A stretch of DNA of 15,092 bases from JBFHRB01 sp041591915 (lineage in GTDB: Bacteria; Actinomycetota; Nitriliruptoria; Nitriliruptorales; Nitriliruptoraceae), in NCBI GenBank assembly GCA_041591915.1, contig JBFHRB010000053.1, forward strand, positions 1 to 15,092. Reading direction: 5' to 3'. How positions within the stretch are numbered: position 1 is the first letter of the stretch; every line of letters starts with the position of its first letter. The notes beneath the pieces are model-generated. The model was not told where the DNA came from. It did no database searches and saw only the letters and a program-made list of their open reading frames with translations. Shown here piece after piece: positions 7,840 to 14,775 of this stretch. The position numbers and the translations under genes were made by a program.

Positions 7840-8834
7840 TACGCCCGCGCGATGACCTCGGGGCCACCGGCCGGCGAGCTGGCCACCTCGACCCGGTCGA
7901 AGTGGTCGGCCACGGCTGCAGCCACCCGCTGGGCGCTGAGCTGATCGGGCGCGAGGCCGACGACCGTGGGCCCCGAACCCGTCACGATGGCGCCCAGGCA
8001 TCCCGCGTCGAGCATGGCCTCGCGCCCGGCGGCGATCTCCGGGCGCAGGTGGATGGCCGCGATCTCGAGGTCGTTGTACAGAGCGGCGCCGAGGGCCTCC
8101 GGGTCGCCGGTCCGAAGCGCCTGGAGGACGGCGTCCGGCTCGACCTCGGTCACCTCGCCGATCTCGTCCCAGACGCGGTAGACGTCTGGCGTCGGCAGCG
8201 GCCGGTCGGACGCGCCGACGACCCAGTGGTAGGTGCCGCGCGAGATGACGTGGGCCGTGGCGGTCCCGATGCCCGTCGCGAGCGCGGTGTCGCCGGTCAC
8301 GCAGAACGGCACGTCCGCACCCAGCTCGGCGGCCAGCTCTCGCAGCTCGTCGCGGGTCATGTTGCAGTCCCACAGCGAGTCGAGCGCAACGAGCGTCGCA
8401 GCCGCGTCGGCCGAGCCACCCGCCATCCCGGCCGCGACAGGGATGCGCTTGCGGAGGTGGACGCGTGTGACCGGGCCGTCCGGGCGCTCGCGCTCGCCGT
8501 GGTGGCCGTGGCCGTCCCCGCCGAACACCTCGGAGAGGCGGGCCGCCGCACGGAAGACCAGGTTGTCGTCGCCATCGGGGAGGGCCGCACCCGCGTCGTG
8601 CTCGAACTCGACGTGCATGAACGGCAAGGTCGCCGGGTGCAGCGCCGATCCGTTCCCGTTGGGGTTGGCGAGCAAGTCCGCGCGGACCTCGTCGTAGAGC
8701 CCGACGGTCTGCATGACCGAGACCAGCTCGTGGTACCCGTCGTCGCGGATCCCGCGGATGGCCAGGAAGAGGTTGATCTTCGCGGGCACGCGAACGGTCA
8801 CGCTCGCCCGGATGCCGCGCACGCCGCCCGCCAT
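7839..8834 (-). CDS. ispE: 4-diphosphocytidyl-2-C-methyl-D-erythritol kinase
   Basis: This GHMP-family kinase phosphorylates the 2-hydroxyl of CDP-methylerythritol in the MEP pathway of isoprenoid synthesis. VRVPAKINLFLAIRG near the N terminus carries the conserved Lys. DGYHELVSVMQTV follows, then the ATP-binding loop PVAAGMAGGSADAAA near 140-155 with the catalytic Asp, and GAIVTGSGPTVVGL near the C terminus. At 331 residues it is longer than the E. coli enzyme (283), partly through a Gly/His/charged loop (GGDGHGHHGERERPDGP, about 105-122). I choose ATG 8834, where TGATG overlaps the rsmA stop and a GAGG lies seven bases upstream. A GTG three bases earlier is possible. It is translationally coupled to rsmA, as ksgA-ispE often are. 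Confidence 0.95.
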   Translation of the reverse strand: MAGGVRGIRASVTVRVPAKINLFLAIRGIRDDGYHELVSVMQTVGLYDEVRADLLANPNGNGSALHPATLPFMHVEFEHDAGAALPDGDDNLVFRAAARLSEVFGGDGHGHHGERERPDGPVTRVHLRKRIPVAAGMAGGSADAAATLVALDSLWDCNMTRDELRELAAELGADVPFCVTGDTALATGIGTATAHVISRGTYHWVVGASDRPLPTPDVYRVWDEIGEVTEVEPDAVLQALRTGDPEALGAALYNDLEIAAIHLRPEIAAGREAMLDAGCLGAIVTGSGPTVVGLAPDQLSAQRVAAAVADHFDRVEVASSPAGGPEVIARA

Positions 8835-9658
8835 CACGCGGCCTCGGCAAGGGCGGCGCTGAGCCGCACGAAGTCGTCGACGCCGAGCTCCTCCGCGCGG
8901 GCGCCGGGGTCGGTGCCGCTGACGTCGAAGGCGCGGGCGAGCACCTCGGCGTCGGCGACCCTGCGGAGGTTGTTGCGCAGCGTCTTCCGGCGCTGGGCGA
9001 AGGCGGCGTCGACGGTGGCGACGATGCGGGCCCGCTCGTCACCGGTCGGGGCATCGTCACGCCGGACGATGCGGACCACGACGGAGTCGACGTTGGGCAC
9101 CGGGAAGAAGACCTGTCGGGAGATCGGCGCGGCGACCTCGACGTCGGCGACGAGCTGGAGCTTCACGCTCACCCCGCCGTACGCCCCGTCGCCCACGGTC
9201 GCGGCCCAACGCTCACCGACCTCCTTCTGGACCATCACGAACAGCTCGCGGTAGGCCTCCCCCTCGAGCGCATGCATGACGATCGGCGTCGCGACGTTGT
9301 AGGGCAGGTTCGCCACGAGCTTGGCCGGCCCGCCATGCGCGACCTCGTCGAGGTCGATGCGGAGGGCGTCGGCGTGGACGACCTCGACGTTGCCGAGGCC
9401 CGCGAGGGTCTCCCCGAGGGCACGCACCAGCCCGGCGTCGATCTCGACCGCGACGACGCGCCTCGCCGCCTGTGCCAGCGCGATGGTCAGCGAGCCCAGG
9501 CCCGGTCCGATCTCGACCACGAGGTCCGCGTCGTCGACGCCGGCGTCACGCACGATCTTGCGGACCGTGTTCGGGTCGCACACGAAGTTCTGGCCTGCCG
9601 CCTTGCGCGGGGCCAGTCCGTGCGCGTCGAGGAGGCGACGCACGTCCGTCGGGGTCAA
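8834..9658 (-). CDS. rsmA: 16S rRNA (adenine1518-N6/adenine1519-N6)-dimethyltransferase
   Basis: RsmA/KsgA dimethylates two adjacent adenines in helix 45 of 16S rRNA late in small-subunit assembly. The sequence shows LLDAHGLAPRKAAGQNFVCDPN at the N terminus, the SAM-binding loop VVEIGPGLGSLT, an acidic end of strand 2 (AVEID), the catalytic NLPYNVATPI box, VMVQKEVGERW and the C-terminal RRKTLRNNLRR region. The start is uncertain. No ATG or GTG occurs in frame between 9802, inside tatD, and the family-conserved TPTDVRRLL. I use TTG 9658, giving 274 residues, the usual family length. A GGAG at 9676-9679 sits 17 bases away, too far for an ideal site. The gene lies 91 bp after tatD and overlaps ispE by one base. 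Confidence 0.93.
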   Translation of the reverse strand: MTPTDVRRLLDAHGLAPRKAAGQNFVCDPNTVRKIVRDAGVDDADLVVEIGPGLGSLTIALAQAARRVVAVEIDAGLVRALGETLAGLGNVEVVHADALRIDLDEVAHGGPAKLVANLPYNVATPIVMHALEGEAYRELFVMVQKEVGERWAATVGDGAYGGVSVKLQLVADVEVAAPISRQVFFPVPNVDSVVVRIVRRDDAPTGDERARIVATVDAAFAQRRKTLRNNLRRVADAEVLARAFDVSGTDPGARAEELGVDDFVRLSAALAEAA

Positions 9659-9749
9659 CAGGTCGACGATCCCGGCTCCAGTGGGATGTGAGGCGGCGGA
9701 GCGTAGGAACCGGGCGAACCACCCCGGAAATCCGCCGCCGTTGGGGGGC

Positions 9750-10517
9750 TCAGGAGATGGCGAAGGCGCGCCGCGTGTTGGCCTCGATGGCCTGCGCCAC
9801 ATCCTGCTCCGGCAGCTCCTTGAGCTCGGCGAGGTGGGCGACGGTGTGCGGCACGTACGCCGGCTGGTTCCGCTTTCCGCGGTGTGGCACCGGCGTGAGG
9901 AACGGGGCGTCCGTCTCGCTGAGCAGCAGCTCGAGGGGCGTGGCCGAGGCCGCCATCTGCAGCTCCTCGGCGTTCTTGAAGGTGACGTTGCCGGCGTAGC
10001 TCATGAAGTAGCCGGACGCTGCGCACCGCTCGACGACCGAGAGGTCGCCGCTGAAGCAGTGCATCACGACCCGCTCGGGCGCCCCCTCGGCCTCGAGGAT
10101 GGCGAGCGTGTCCTCCCAGGCCTCACGGCAGTGGACCACGAGCGTGCGATCGAGTTCCTTCGCGAGCTCGATGTGCCGCCGGAAGGCGGCCGCCTGCAGC
10201 TTCGGCGACGTGTGCTTGCGGTAGTAGTCGAGACCGGTCTCGCCGACCCCGACACAGACCTGCTGCCGGGCCAGGCGCTCGATCACGTCCATGACCCGGT
10301 CCGTGGCCTCCATCGCGTCGTTGGGGTGGATGCCGACCACGGCGTAGACGTCGTCGTGCCGCGCGGCGGTCTGGATCGCCGTGGCACTCGACGCCATGTC
10401 CGTGCCGATCGTGATCATGAGGCTGACGCCGGCCTCGCGCGCCTGCTCGACGAGCTCGGTCGACGAGACGTCGTCACCGAAGTCGTAGTCGAGGTGGCAG
10501 TGCGTGTCGACGTACAT
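9750..10517 (-). CDS. tatD: TatD family metal-dependent deoxyribonuclease
   Basis: This is a TIM-barrel amidohydrolase-fold enzyme of the TatD family, whose members are DNases acting on 3' ends. All metal ligands are visible: HCHLD at residues 6-10, GETGLDYY, VVHCREAW, VMHCFSG and the SETDAPFL box near the C terminus. The 255 residues are standard. The ATG at 10517 (MYVDTHCHLD) is the family-typical start, although upstream sequence has only a weak GGGA-like ribosome site. The frame continues to 10616 without family similarity. tatD ahead of rsmA and ispE is a widespread order. The physiological role may be DNA repair or turnover. Transcription from the upstream sigma operon is probably blocked by hairpins at 10562-10631. 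Confidence 0.94.
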   Translation of the reverse strand: MYVDTHCHLDYDFGDDVSSTELVEQAREAGVSLMITIGTDMASSATAIQTAARHDDVYAVVGIHPNDAMEATDRVMDVIERLARQQVCVGVGETGLDYYRKHTSPKLQAAAFRRHIELAKELDRTLVVHCREAWEDTLAILEAEGAPERVVMHCFSGDLSVVERCAASGYFMSYAGNVTFKNAEELQMAASATPLELLLSETDAPFLTPVPHRGKRNQPAYVPHTVAHLAELKELPEQDVAQAIEANTRRAFAIS

Positions 10518-10561
10518 GCTGGTCAGGTCCCATGGTGCGCGACGGCGCGGGTCGCAGGTGG

Positions 10562-10584
10562 ACGCCCCGATCCGGCCGGGGCGT
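10562..10584 (-). terminator. Hairpin after the sigma/anti-sigma operon
   Basis: ACGCCCC and GGGGCGT form a perfect 7-bp stem around a nine-base loop, 47 bases past the stop of the membrane-protein gene. With the neighbouring hairpin at 10592-10608 it gives a tandem GC-rich structure suited to ending transcription ahead of tatD. No T-run follows. Confidence 0.4.
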
Positions 10585-10591
10585 GCGACGA

Positions 10592-10631
10592 CCCGCCGAG
10601 ATGGCGGGCCGTGCACCCAAGGGTACGGCCC
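10592..10631 (-). terminator. Two overlapping, mutually exclusive stem-loops
   Basis: CCCGCC (10592-10597) can pair with GGCGGG (10603-10608). Alternatively GGGCCGT (10606-10612) can pair with ACGGCCC (10625-10631), whose loop contains a further ACCC-AA-GGGT pairing. The two folds share bases 10606-10608 and so exclude each other. The outer one abuts the stop codon of the membrane-protein gene. The most likely role is termination or 3'-end protection; a switch is possible but unsupported. Confidence 0.4.
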
Positions 10632-13274
10632 TCACCCCGGTCCCGCGACCACGTCCTCGTACCACGCTCGCGTGTACGGCACACAGGGAGCGTCGGAGTC
10701 CTCCGCCAGCGCGTCGCATGCCCGGTCCGCCGAACCGTCGACGCGGAGCTCGACCTGCTCGACGTTGCTGAACTGGAACGCGGTGGCCGCGACGGAGATC
10801 ACGAACCGGCCCGTCGCGGTGTGCCCGAGGGTGACGCTCGCGAGCACCTCCCCCCGCAGGTCGATGACGGCGTTGCCGTCCTCGTCCAGGGTGGCGCGCA
10901 GGAGGAGGTCGGCGGTGTCCCCGCTGAAGGGCGAGTCGAAGCCGATCTCCTGCTCGTGATCGTCCGGCCCGGCGAACAGTTGCTGGAGGGCGAACGTCAG
11001 CACGGCGGGCGCGACGGTGCGCCGCGCGACGGGGAACGTCGAGAGGTCCTCACCGCAGAAGAAGTGGGCGTAGACCTGCCGCGTGCCCGCAGGTGCCGCC
11101 GGGTAGTCCGCCTCCGTGGCGTCGCAGCGGTCCAGCCGCGGGTGGCCGGCCGAGGGCTGGGTGATGGCGCCGGCCGTCGGGACGAACGCTGCGGCGGTGA
11201 TGCCGCCCGGGAGCTCGCGCTGGACGCCGTCGGCGCGGATGAAGAAGGCGAGGCCGTTCCCATACAGCACGACGCCGTCACCGAAGGCGTCGATGCGCAG
11301 CGAGGTCTCGCCGAGCTCGGTGAGGGAGCCGAGGTCGACGAACGTGGCGGCGGCGTCGACCAGGGTCAACGGTCCCTCCGGGGCGCCCTGTCGCAGGAGC
11401 AGCGTGAAGCGACCAGCCGAGTCGAGCGTGGTCGTGCCGTGATCGGGTTCGCCGCCGAGCTCCTCGACGTCACTGATCGCCCCGTCGGCCTGACGCCGGA
11501 GCGTGCCGCTGCTCCAACTCATCACGCCGTCGGGGTCGTTGGTCCGGAAGATCAGCGTGGCGACGGTTGCGGCGATGTCGTCCCAACGCCAGTCGATCAG
11601 CTCGTAACCGGCGGTTCCATCGCGCATCGCGAAGGCTGCGTTGTCCGTCGCCGTGACGCCGGTCCCGGGCCCGTCCGGTCCCCAGCCGACGACCCGGAAC
11701 GTGGCGGCCCCGGACCCGTCGTGCTCGAGCCAGGCGAGGTAGTCCCCGTCCGGGGACCACACGGGTTGCGGGGCGCGCGCCCCGTCGTGGCGCGGCTGGT
11801 ACCTGGCCGGCAGCGCCGAGCTCACGAAGCCCGGCCCCTGGGGCGGGTCCGAGAACCGGAACGCGCCGGGGCGCAGGTGCACGAACGAGTCGTCGTCGAG
11901 GACGAGCACGGCCTCGCCCGGGGTGCCCGGGCGAGCCGCGATGGCCACGACCCGGCGGTCCGCGGGCGCCTGGTAGGCGGCCTGGCCCCGTGACCCGTCC
12001 GTCCCGAGCAGGAACACCTCGGCGCCATCGGTCGCGAGGAGCGTGTCGCTGAGCACCAGCCCGGCCGGCGCGGCCGGCCCGACGCCGGGCTCGGAGGGCA
12101 CGTCGCCCAGGGCGAAGTCGAGGACGCGCGACCCGGCGACCGGCAGGTCGCCGACGAGCCCGGCGCCCCGGGTGAACAGGTGGCTCTGGTCGAGGCTGAG
12201 GACGGCGTACGCCTGGCCGAGTGCCGCGAGGCGCAGCGAGGCGGGGTCGGCGTCGACCAGGTCGACGGGGAGCGCGAGCTCGATGACCTCCGGACCCACG
12301 ATCGCCCGCAGCCGCGGGACGGCCTGCTCGTCGCGGCCGCTGGCGAGGAGCTCGATCCGGACCGACTCATCGCCCTCGGGGTGGGCCACATCGGCGTAGG
12401 TGAGCGGCAGAGGATCGGCCTCGAGCGACTCGGCCGCTGGCGGCACCTGATTGGGGTACGCCTGCTCGAGCAGCACCTCGACCGCGCCACCGGCGACCGC
12501 GAAGCGGGTCAGCTGCCCGTCGTCGGACACGCCGGTGATCGTGCCGGCGCCATCGCCGGTGCGGACCCAGTCGGCGAGTCGGACACCGCCACCGATGTTC
12601 CAGCTGTAGCCGACGGGTGCGAGCTCGGTGTCCTCCCGGTCGGCGATGCGGAGTCGTACGACGGCACCGGGTTCCTCGGGCGCACCCGGCGCCGGGCTGT
12701 TCACGACCCAGGCGAGGTGGCGGCCATCGGGGGACCAGGTGAGCGATGGCGCCGGAGCGTCCGCCGCCAGCTCCTCCTCGAGCCGGTAGCGCGCGAACGC
12801 GTCGGCGGTCTGGCGGGACACGACGATCTCGTGACGCCCGTCGATGCGCTGGACCCAGGCGACCTCGAGGTCGGGCACCCGGGTCGACGGGCGGACCGCG
12901 ACGTCGACGATCTCGGCGCCGGGCTCGACATCGAAGGAGTGCACGACCTCACCGCTCGCGGTGGCGACGACCTCGACGAGGCCGGGCTCGCCGATGACGA
13001 CGAACGGCGGCACGTCGGCCCGTGGGTTCACGGGGTTCACGGGCGCCGGGCCGACGACGACCGGGGCGTCGTCCGGGCCACCCGCAACCATGTTCGGGAG
13101 GATGGCCACGCCGACGACCGCCGCGACGGCCGTGGCGACGCCAGCGATCGACCAGGCGAGCGTGGTGCGGCGGCGTCGCTTCTGCTGCACGCGCTCCCAC
13201 AGCAGCGGCGTCGGCTCGACGTCCTGGGCACGGGCCTGCAGGGTCTCGCGGAGGCGGGTTTCGAGATCGACCAT
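10632..13274 (-). CDS. Membrane-anchored putative anti-sigma factor with beta-propeller-like and GerMN-like domains
   Basis: The protein has 880 residues. Residues 1-37 are cytoplasmic and helical and end in KRRRR. A single membrane helix spans about 38-62 (TLAWSIAGVATAVAAVVGVAIL). The rest should lie outside the membrane. It is rich in beta-strand-like repeats, including WSPDGRHLAWV near 180 and WSPDGDYLAWL near 505, signatures of TolB/WD40-type propeller blades. The C-terminal part (about 733-850) resembles the GerMN (Germane) domain: APAVLTFALQQLFAGP, GFDSPF, NAVIDLRGEV and a final VEQVELRVDGS. Four Cys in the last 165 residues could form disulfides. The start overlaps the sigma-factor stop by one base (TGATG), so translation is coupled. 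The short N-terminus lacks the HxxxCxxC zinc motif of classical ZAS anti-sigma factors. The anti-sigma role is inferred from position and topology. Confidence 0.8.
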   Translation of the reverse strand: MVDLETRLRETLQARAQDVEPTPLLWERVQQKRRRRTTLAWSIAGVATAVAAVVGVAILPNMVAGGPDDAPVVVGPAPVNPVNPRADVPPFVVIGEPGLVEVVATASGEVVHSFDVEPGAEIVDVAVRPSTRVPDLEVAWVQRIDGRHEIVVSRQTADAFARYRLEEELAADAPAPSLTWSPDGRHLAWVVNSPAPGAPEEPGAVVRLRIADREDTELAPVGYSWNIGGGVRLADWVRTGDGAGTITGVSDDGQLTRFAVAGGAVEVLLEQAYPNQVPPAAESLEADPLPLTYADVAHPEGDESVRIELLASGRDEQAVPRLRAIVGPEVIELALPVDLVDADPASLRLAALGQAYAVLSLDQSHLFTRGAGLVGDLPVAGSRVLDFALGDVPSEPGVGPAAPAGLVLSDTLLATDGAEVFLLGTDGSRGQAAYQAPADRRVVAIAARPGTPGEAVLVLDDDSFVHLRPGAFRFSDPPQGPGFVSSALPARYQPRHDGARAPQPVWSPDGDYLAWLEHDGSGAATFRVVGWGPDGPGTGVTATDNAAFAMRDGTAGYELIDWRWDDIAATVATLIFRTNDPDGVMSWSSGTLRRQADGAISDVEELGGEPDHGTTTLDSAGRFTLLLRQGAPEGPLTLVDAAATFVDLGSLTELGETSLRIDAFGDGVVLYGNGLAFFIRADGVQRELPGGITAAAFVPTAGAITQPSAGHPRLDRCDATEADYPAAPAGTRQVYAHFFCGEDLSTFPVARRTVAPAVLTFALQQLFAGPDDHEQEIGFDSPFSGDTADLLLRATLDEDGNAVIDLRGEVLASVTLGHTATGRFVISVAATAFQFSNVEQVELRVDGSADRACDALAEDSDAPCVPYTRAWYEDVVAGPG

Positions 13275-13789
13275 CAGGCGACCTCCTCACCGAGGAGTTG
13301 ACGGAGGCGGTCGAGGCCACGGGAGACCTGCGACTTCACGGTGCCGGGCGAGATGCCGAGGATCTCCGCGGTCTCCTCGACCGAGAGGTCCTCGTAGTAC
13401 CGAAGGACGACGGCGCGGCGCTGCTTGTCGGGCAGGCGCTGGATGGCCTGCCACATCTGGTCCTTCTCGCCGGCGAGCTCGTCGACCATGAGCACGCCGC
13501 GGTCGTCGCCGGACCTGGTCGAGGCGTGCGCGCGCTCGAGGTAGCGGCGGCGCAACTTCGAGTTGGCCTGGTTGACGACGGCGCGCCGGATGTACGCCCC
13601 GATGTCGTCGATGTCCTTGCGCTGCCACTGCCGATACACCTTGGCGAACGCGTCGCTGACGATGTCCTCGGCGTTGTCGGGGTCACCGGTCAGCAGGTAG
13701 GCCAGGCGCACGGCGCGGCGGTGGTGCACGTTGAAGATGGTCGCGAAGTCGTCGGACCGCGTGGCCACCTCCCCCCGTGCCATCCCCAT
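13274..13789 (-). CDS. ECF RNA polymerase sigma factor, SigE family
   Basis: This group-4 sigma-70 factor has 171 residues. Region 2 spans about 10-80: FNVHHRRAVRLAYLLTGD, then the core-binding DNAEDIVSDAFAKVYRQW. After a short linker, region 4 includes AIQRLPDKQRRAVVLRYYEDLSVEETA and the helix-turn-helix ISPGTVKSQVSRGLDRLR, which contacts the -35 element. This pattern is the actinobacterial SigE-type ECF subgroup. Possible starts are GTG 13807 and ATGs at 13804, 13789 and 13783. I choose 13789 because GGGAG (13798-13802) lies eight bases upstream. The stop overlaps the start of the membrane-protein gene, the usual sigma/anti-sigma layout. An ECF-like promoter motif upstream suggests autoregulation. 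The regulon cannot be read from this window. Confidence 0.92.
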   Translation of the reverse strand: MGMARGEVATRSDDFATIFNVHHRRAVRLAYLLTGDPDNAEDIVSDAFAKVYRQWQRKDIDDIGAYIRRAVVNQANSKLRRRYLERAHASTRSGDDRGVLMVDELAGEKDQMWQAIQRLPDKQRRAVVLRYYEDLSVEETAEILGISPGTVKSQVSRGLDRLRQLLGEEVA

Positions 13790-13822
13790 CACACCGACTC
13801 CCATCACGTCTGGCGGCGGTCA

Positions 13823-13839
13823 CCGCGGACCGTCCGCGG
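13823..13839 (-). promoter_or_regulatory. Perfect stem-loop in the sigma-gene leader
   Basis: CCGCGGA and TCCGCGG flank a three-base loop, giving a 7-bp perfect dyad 33 bases upstream of the chosen sigma start. It lies downstream of the proposed promoter, so it would be in the 5' leader. It could be an mRNA structure affecting translation or an operator. Confidence 0.4.
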
Positions 13840-13863
13840 GCTCGCTGCCCCTCCAGCCGGCCC

Positions 13864-13889
13864 GACGCACGCCTCCGTGCGCGGGTTGC
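13864..13889 (-). promoter_or_regulatory. Candidate ECF-type promoter of the sigma operon
   Basis: On the minus strand GCAAC (13885-13889) is followed after 17 bases by CGTC (13864-13867). An AAC-containing -35 and a CGTC -10 at this spacing is the common ECF promoter layout. Transcription would start near 13857, leaving a leader of about 68 bases. The spacer holds a 6-bp dyad, CGCACG-CCTC-CGTGCG (13866-13881). It suggests that the sigma factor drives its own operon, but the motif is short and the region GC-rich. Confidence 0.4.
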
Positions 13890-13969
13890 ATCGAGTTTGG
13901 CCCACATCGGGCGCGTCGTGGTGGCACAGTTGCAGGCGCACCCACTGGCCGCCCCAGCGAGGAGCGCGC

Positions 13970-14389
13970 GTGAACATCTTCAGGGCCCCGGCGATGCTGC
14001 TCAAGACGCCGATGGACCTGTGGATGGCCATCCGCGAGCTCCCCCTGGTCGAGACCGTGGAGGCGTTGGCCCAGCTCCCCATGGCCCTGCAGCAGAGCAT
14101 GGAGAAGGCGAACGAGCTCATCGAGGCCGCGGGCGGCCAGCTCGCGTCGCTCGAGAAGAACGCCGACGTGATGATCAGCCAGCTCGAGACGATGATCGAG
14201 GCCGCGCAGGCGCTGGGCGAGGTCACGCCGAGGATCATCGAGATGGTCGACATCGCCAAGCAGCAGATGGAGCTCACGACCGTCCAGCTCGAGGTCACGA
14301 ACGACCAGCTCGCCAAGGTCATCGCGATGGGCGAGCCGCTCGACAAGGTCGGCCAACGCATCCAGAAGTTCCTGGACAAGCGGGGCTGA
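13970..14389 (+). CDS. Unrecognised helical protein, 139 residues
   Basis: I do not recognise this protein. The GTG at 13970 has a strong GAGGAG site (13959-13964) five bases upstream. The first 27 residues (MNIFRAPAMLLKTPMDLWMA, then IRELPLV) are hydrophobic and amphipathic with three prolines, perhaps a membrane-surface anchor; there is no clear signal peptide. From about residue 30 to the end it is almost all helix-forming. A 3-4 hydrophobic spacing can be followed in phase from L58 to L135 (for example L58, L61, A65, M68, L72, M75, A79, L82), broken by one proline at 87 and one at 123. It has no Cys, and charge is mixed acidic/basic. It runs divergently from the sigma gene and 106 bp ahead of a second, smaller helical protein. 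A phasin-like or scaffold role is only a structural analogy. Confidence 0.8.
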   Translation: MNIFRAPAMLLKTPMDLWMAIRELPLVETVEALAQLPMALQQSMEKANELIEAAGGQLASLEKNADVMISQLETMIEAAQALGEVTPRIIEMVDIAKQQMELTTVQLEVTNDQLAKVIAMGEPLDKVGQRIQKFLDKRG

Positions 14390-14408
14390 CCGAGGCGAGC
14401 GTCGACCG

Positions 14409-14422
14409 TGACAGTCGTGTCA
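14409..14422 (+). promoter_or_regulatory. Inverted repeat TGACA-N4-TGTCA
   Basis: A perfect 5-bp dyad with a four-base spacer lies 20 bases after the first helical-protein gene and 74 bases before the second. It is just upstream of a possible -35, a position suited to a dimeric regulator. As a terminator it would be weak, with a 5-bp stem and no T-run. I cannot name a regulator for it. Confidence 0.3.
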
Positions 14423-14429
14423 GGGTCGG

Positions 14430-14460
14430 TTGTGGCTCGGGACCGCCGTGGCTGTAGCGT
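14430..14460 (+). promoter_or_regulatory. Weak candidate promoter for the second helical-protein gene
   Basis: TTGTGG (14430-14435) and TAGCGT (14455-14460) resemble -35 and -10 hexamers, but the 19-base spacer is long. Reading TGTAGC (14453-14458) as the -10 gives 17. The start codon is 35 bases further on. Confidence 0.25.
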
Positions 14461-14495
14461 GGCATGCGACCCCGCCCCGACTCCGGAGGTCCACG

Positions 14496-14756
14496 TTGCT
14501 CAAGGCCAGTGACATCGGCGAGCTGGTGAAGTCGATGGGCGACCTCGCCCCCTCGCTGCACGAACTCGTGGAGACCCTCACCGGGTTGCGCGAGGACATC
14601 GCGGGGCTGCGCGTCGACCTGGCCGGCTCGACCGAGGCGATGTCCGGGCTTCGCGGGCGCCTCGACGAGCTCGCCAGCGAGTCCGGCGATCTCCGCGAGA
14701 GCCTCATCGAGCTCAAGGCCCTCGCCGGCGCCTTCGACCTCGTCCAGAAGAAGTGA
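14496..14756 (+). CDS. Unrecognised short coiled-coil protein, 86 residues
   Basis: I do not recognise this protein. The TTG start at 14496 is supported by GGAGG (14485-14489) six bases upstream. An open frame extends to 14430 but adds a non-helical, promoter-derived stretch. The sequence shows a near-perfect heptad repeat. Twenty-two successive a/d positions from I7 to F80 alternate 3 and 4 apart, and 20 are Leu, Ile, Met, Ala or Phe. The exceptions are Ser45 and Ser63, 18 residues apart. One proline (P19) sits near the start, there is no Cys, and the C terminus is basic (QKK). It lacks a signal peptide or membrane helix, so it is probably a cytoplasmic rod or oligomerisation module. It lies 106 bp downstream of the other helical protein, and both may belong to one unit. 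Confidence 0.75.
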   Translation: MLKASDIGELVKSMGDLAPSLHELVETLTGLREDIAGLRVDLAGSTEAMSGLRGRLDELASESGDLRESLIELKALAGAFDLVQKK

Positions 14757-14775
14757 CGCGGGGCGCCCCATCACT

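Noticed and set aside
8460..8540. His/Gly-rich loop in IspE as a metal-binding site
   Set aside because: It is a short low-complexity insertion in a variable surface loop of an otherwise ordinary kinase; nothing else supports metal binding.
9659..9802. rsmA start at 9802 overlapping tatD
   Set aside because: It would add 48 proline-rich residues without family similarity and overlap tatD by 53 bases.
13022..13969. Long plus-strand frame running into the first helical-protein gene
   Set aside because: It lies antisense to the sigma and membrane-protein genes; composition changes abruptly to the real helical protein at GTG 13970, which has its own GAGGAG.
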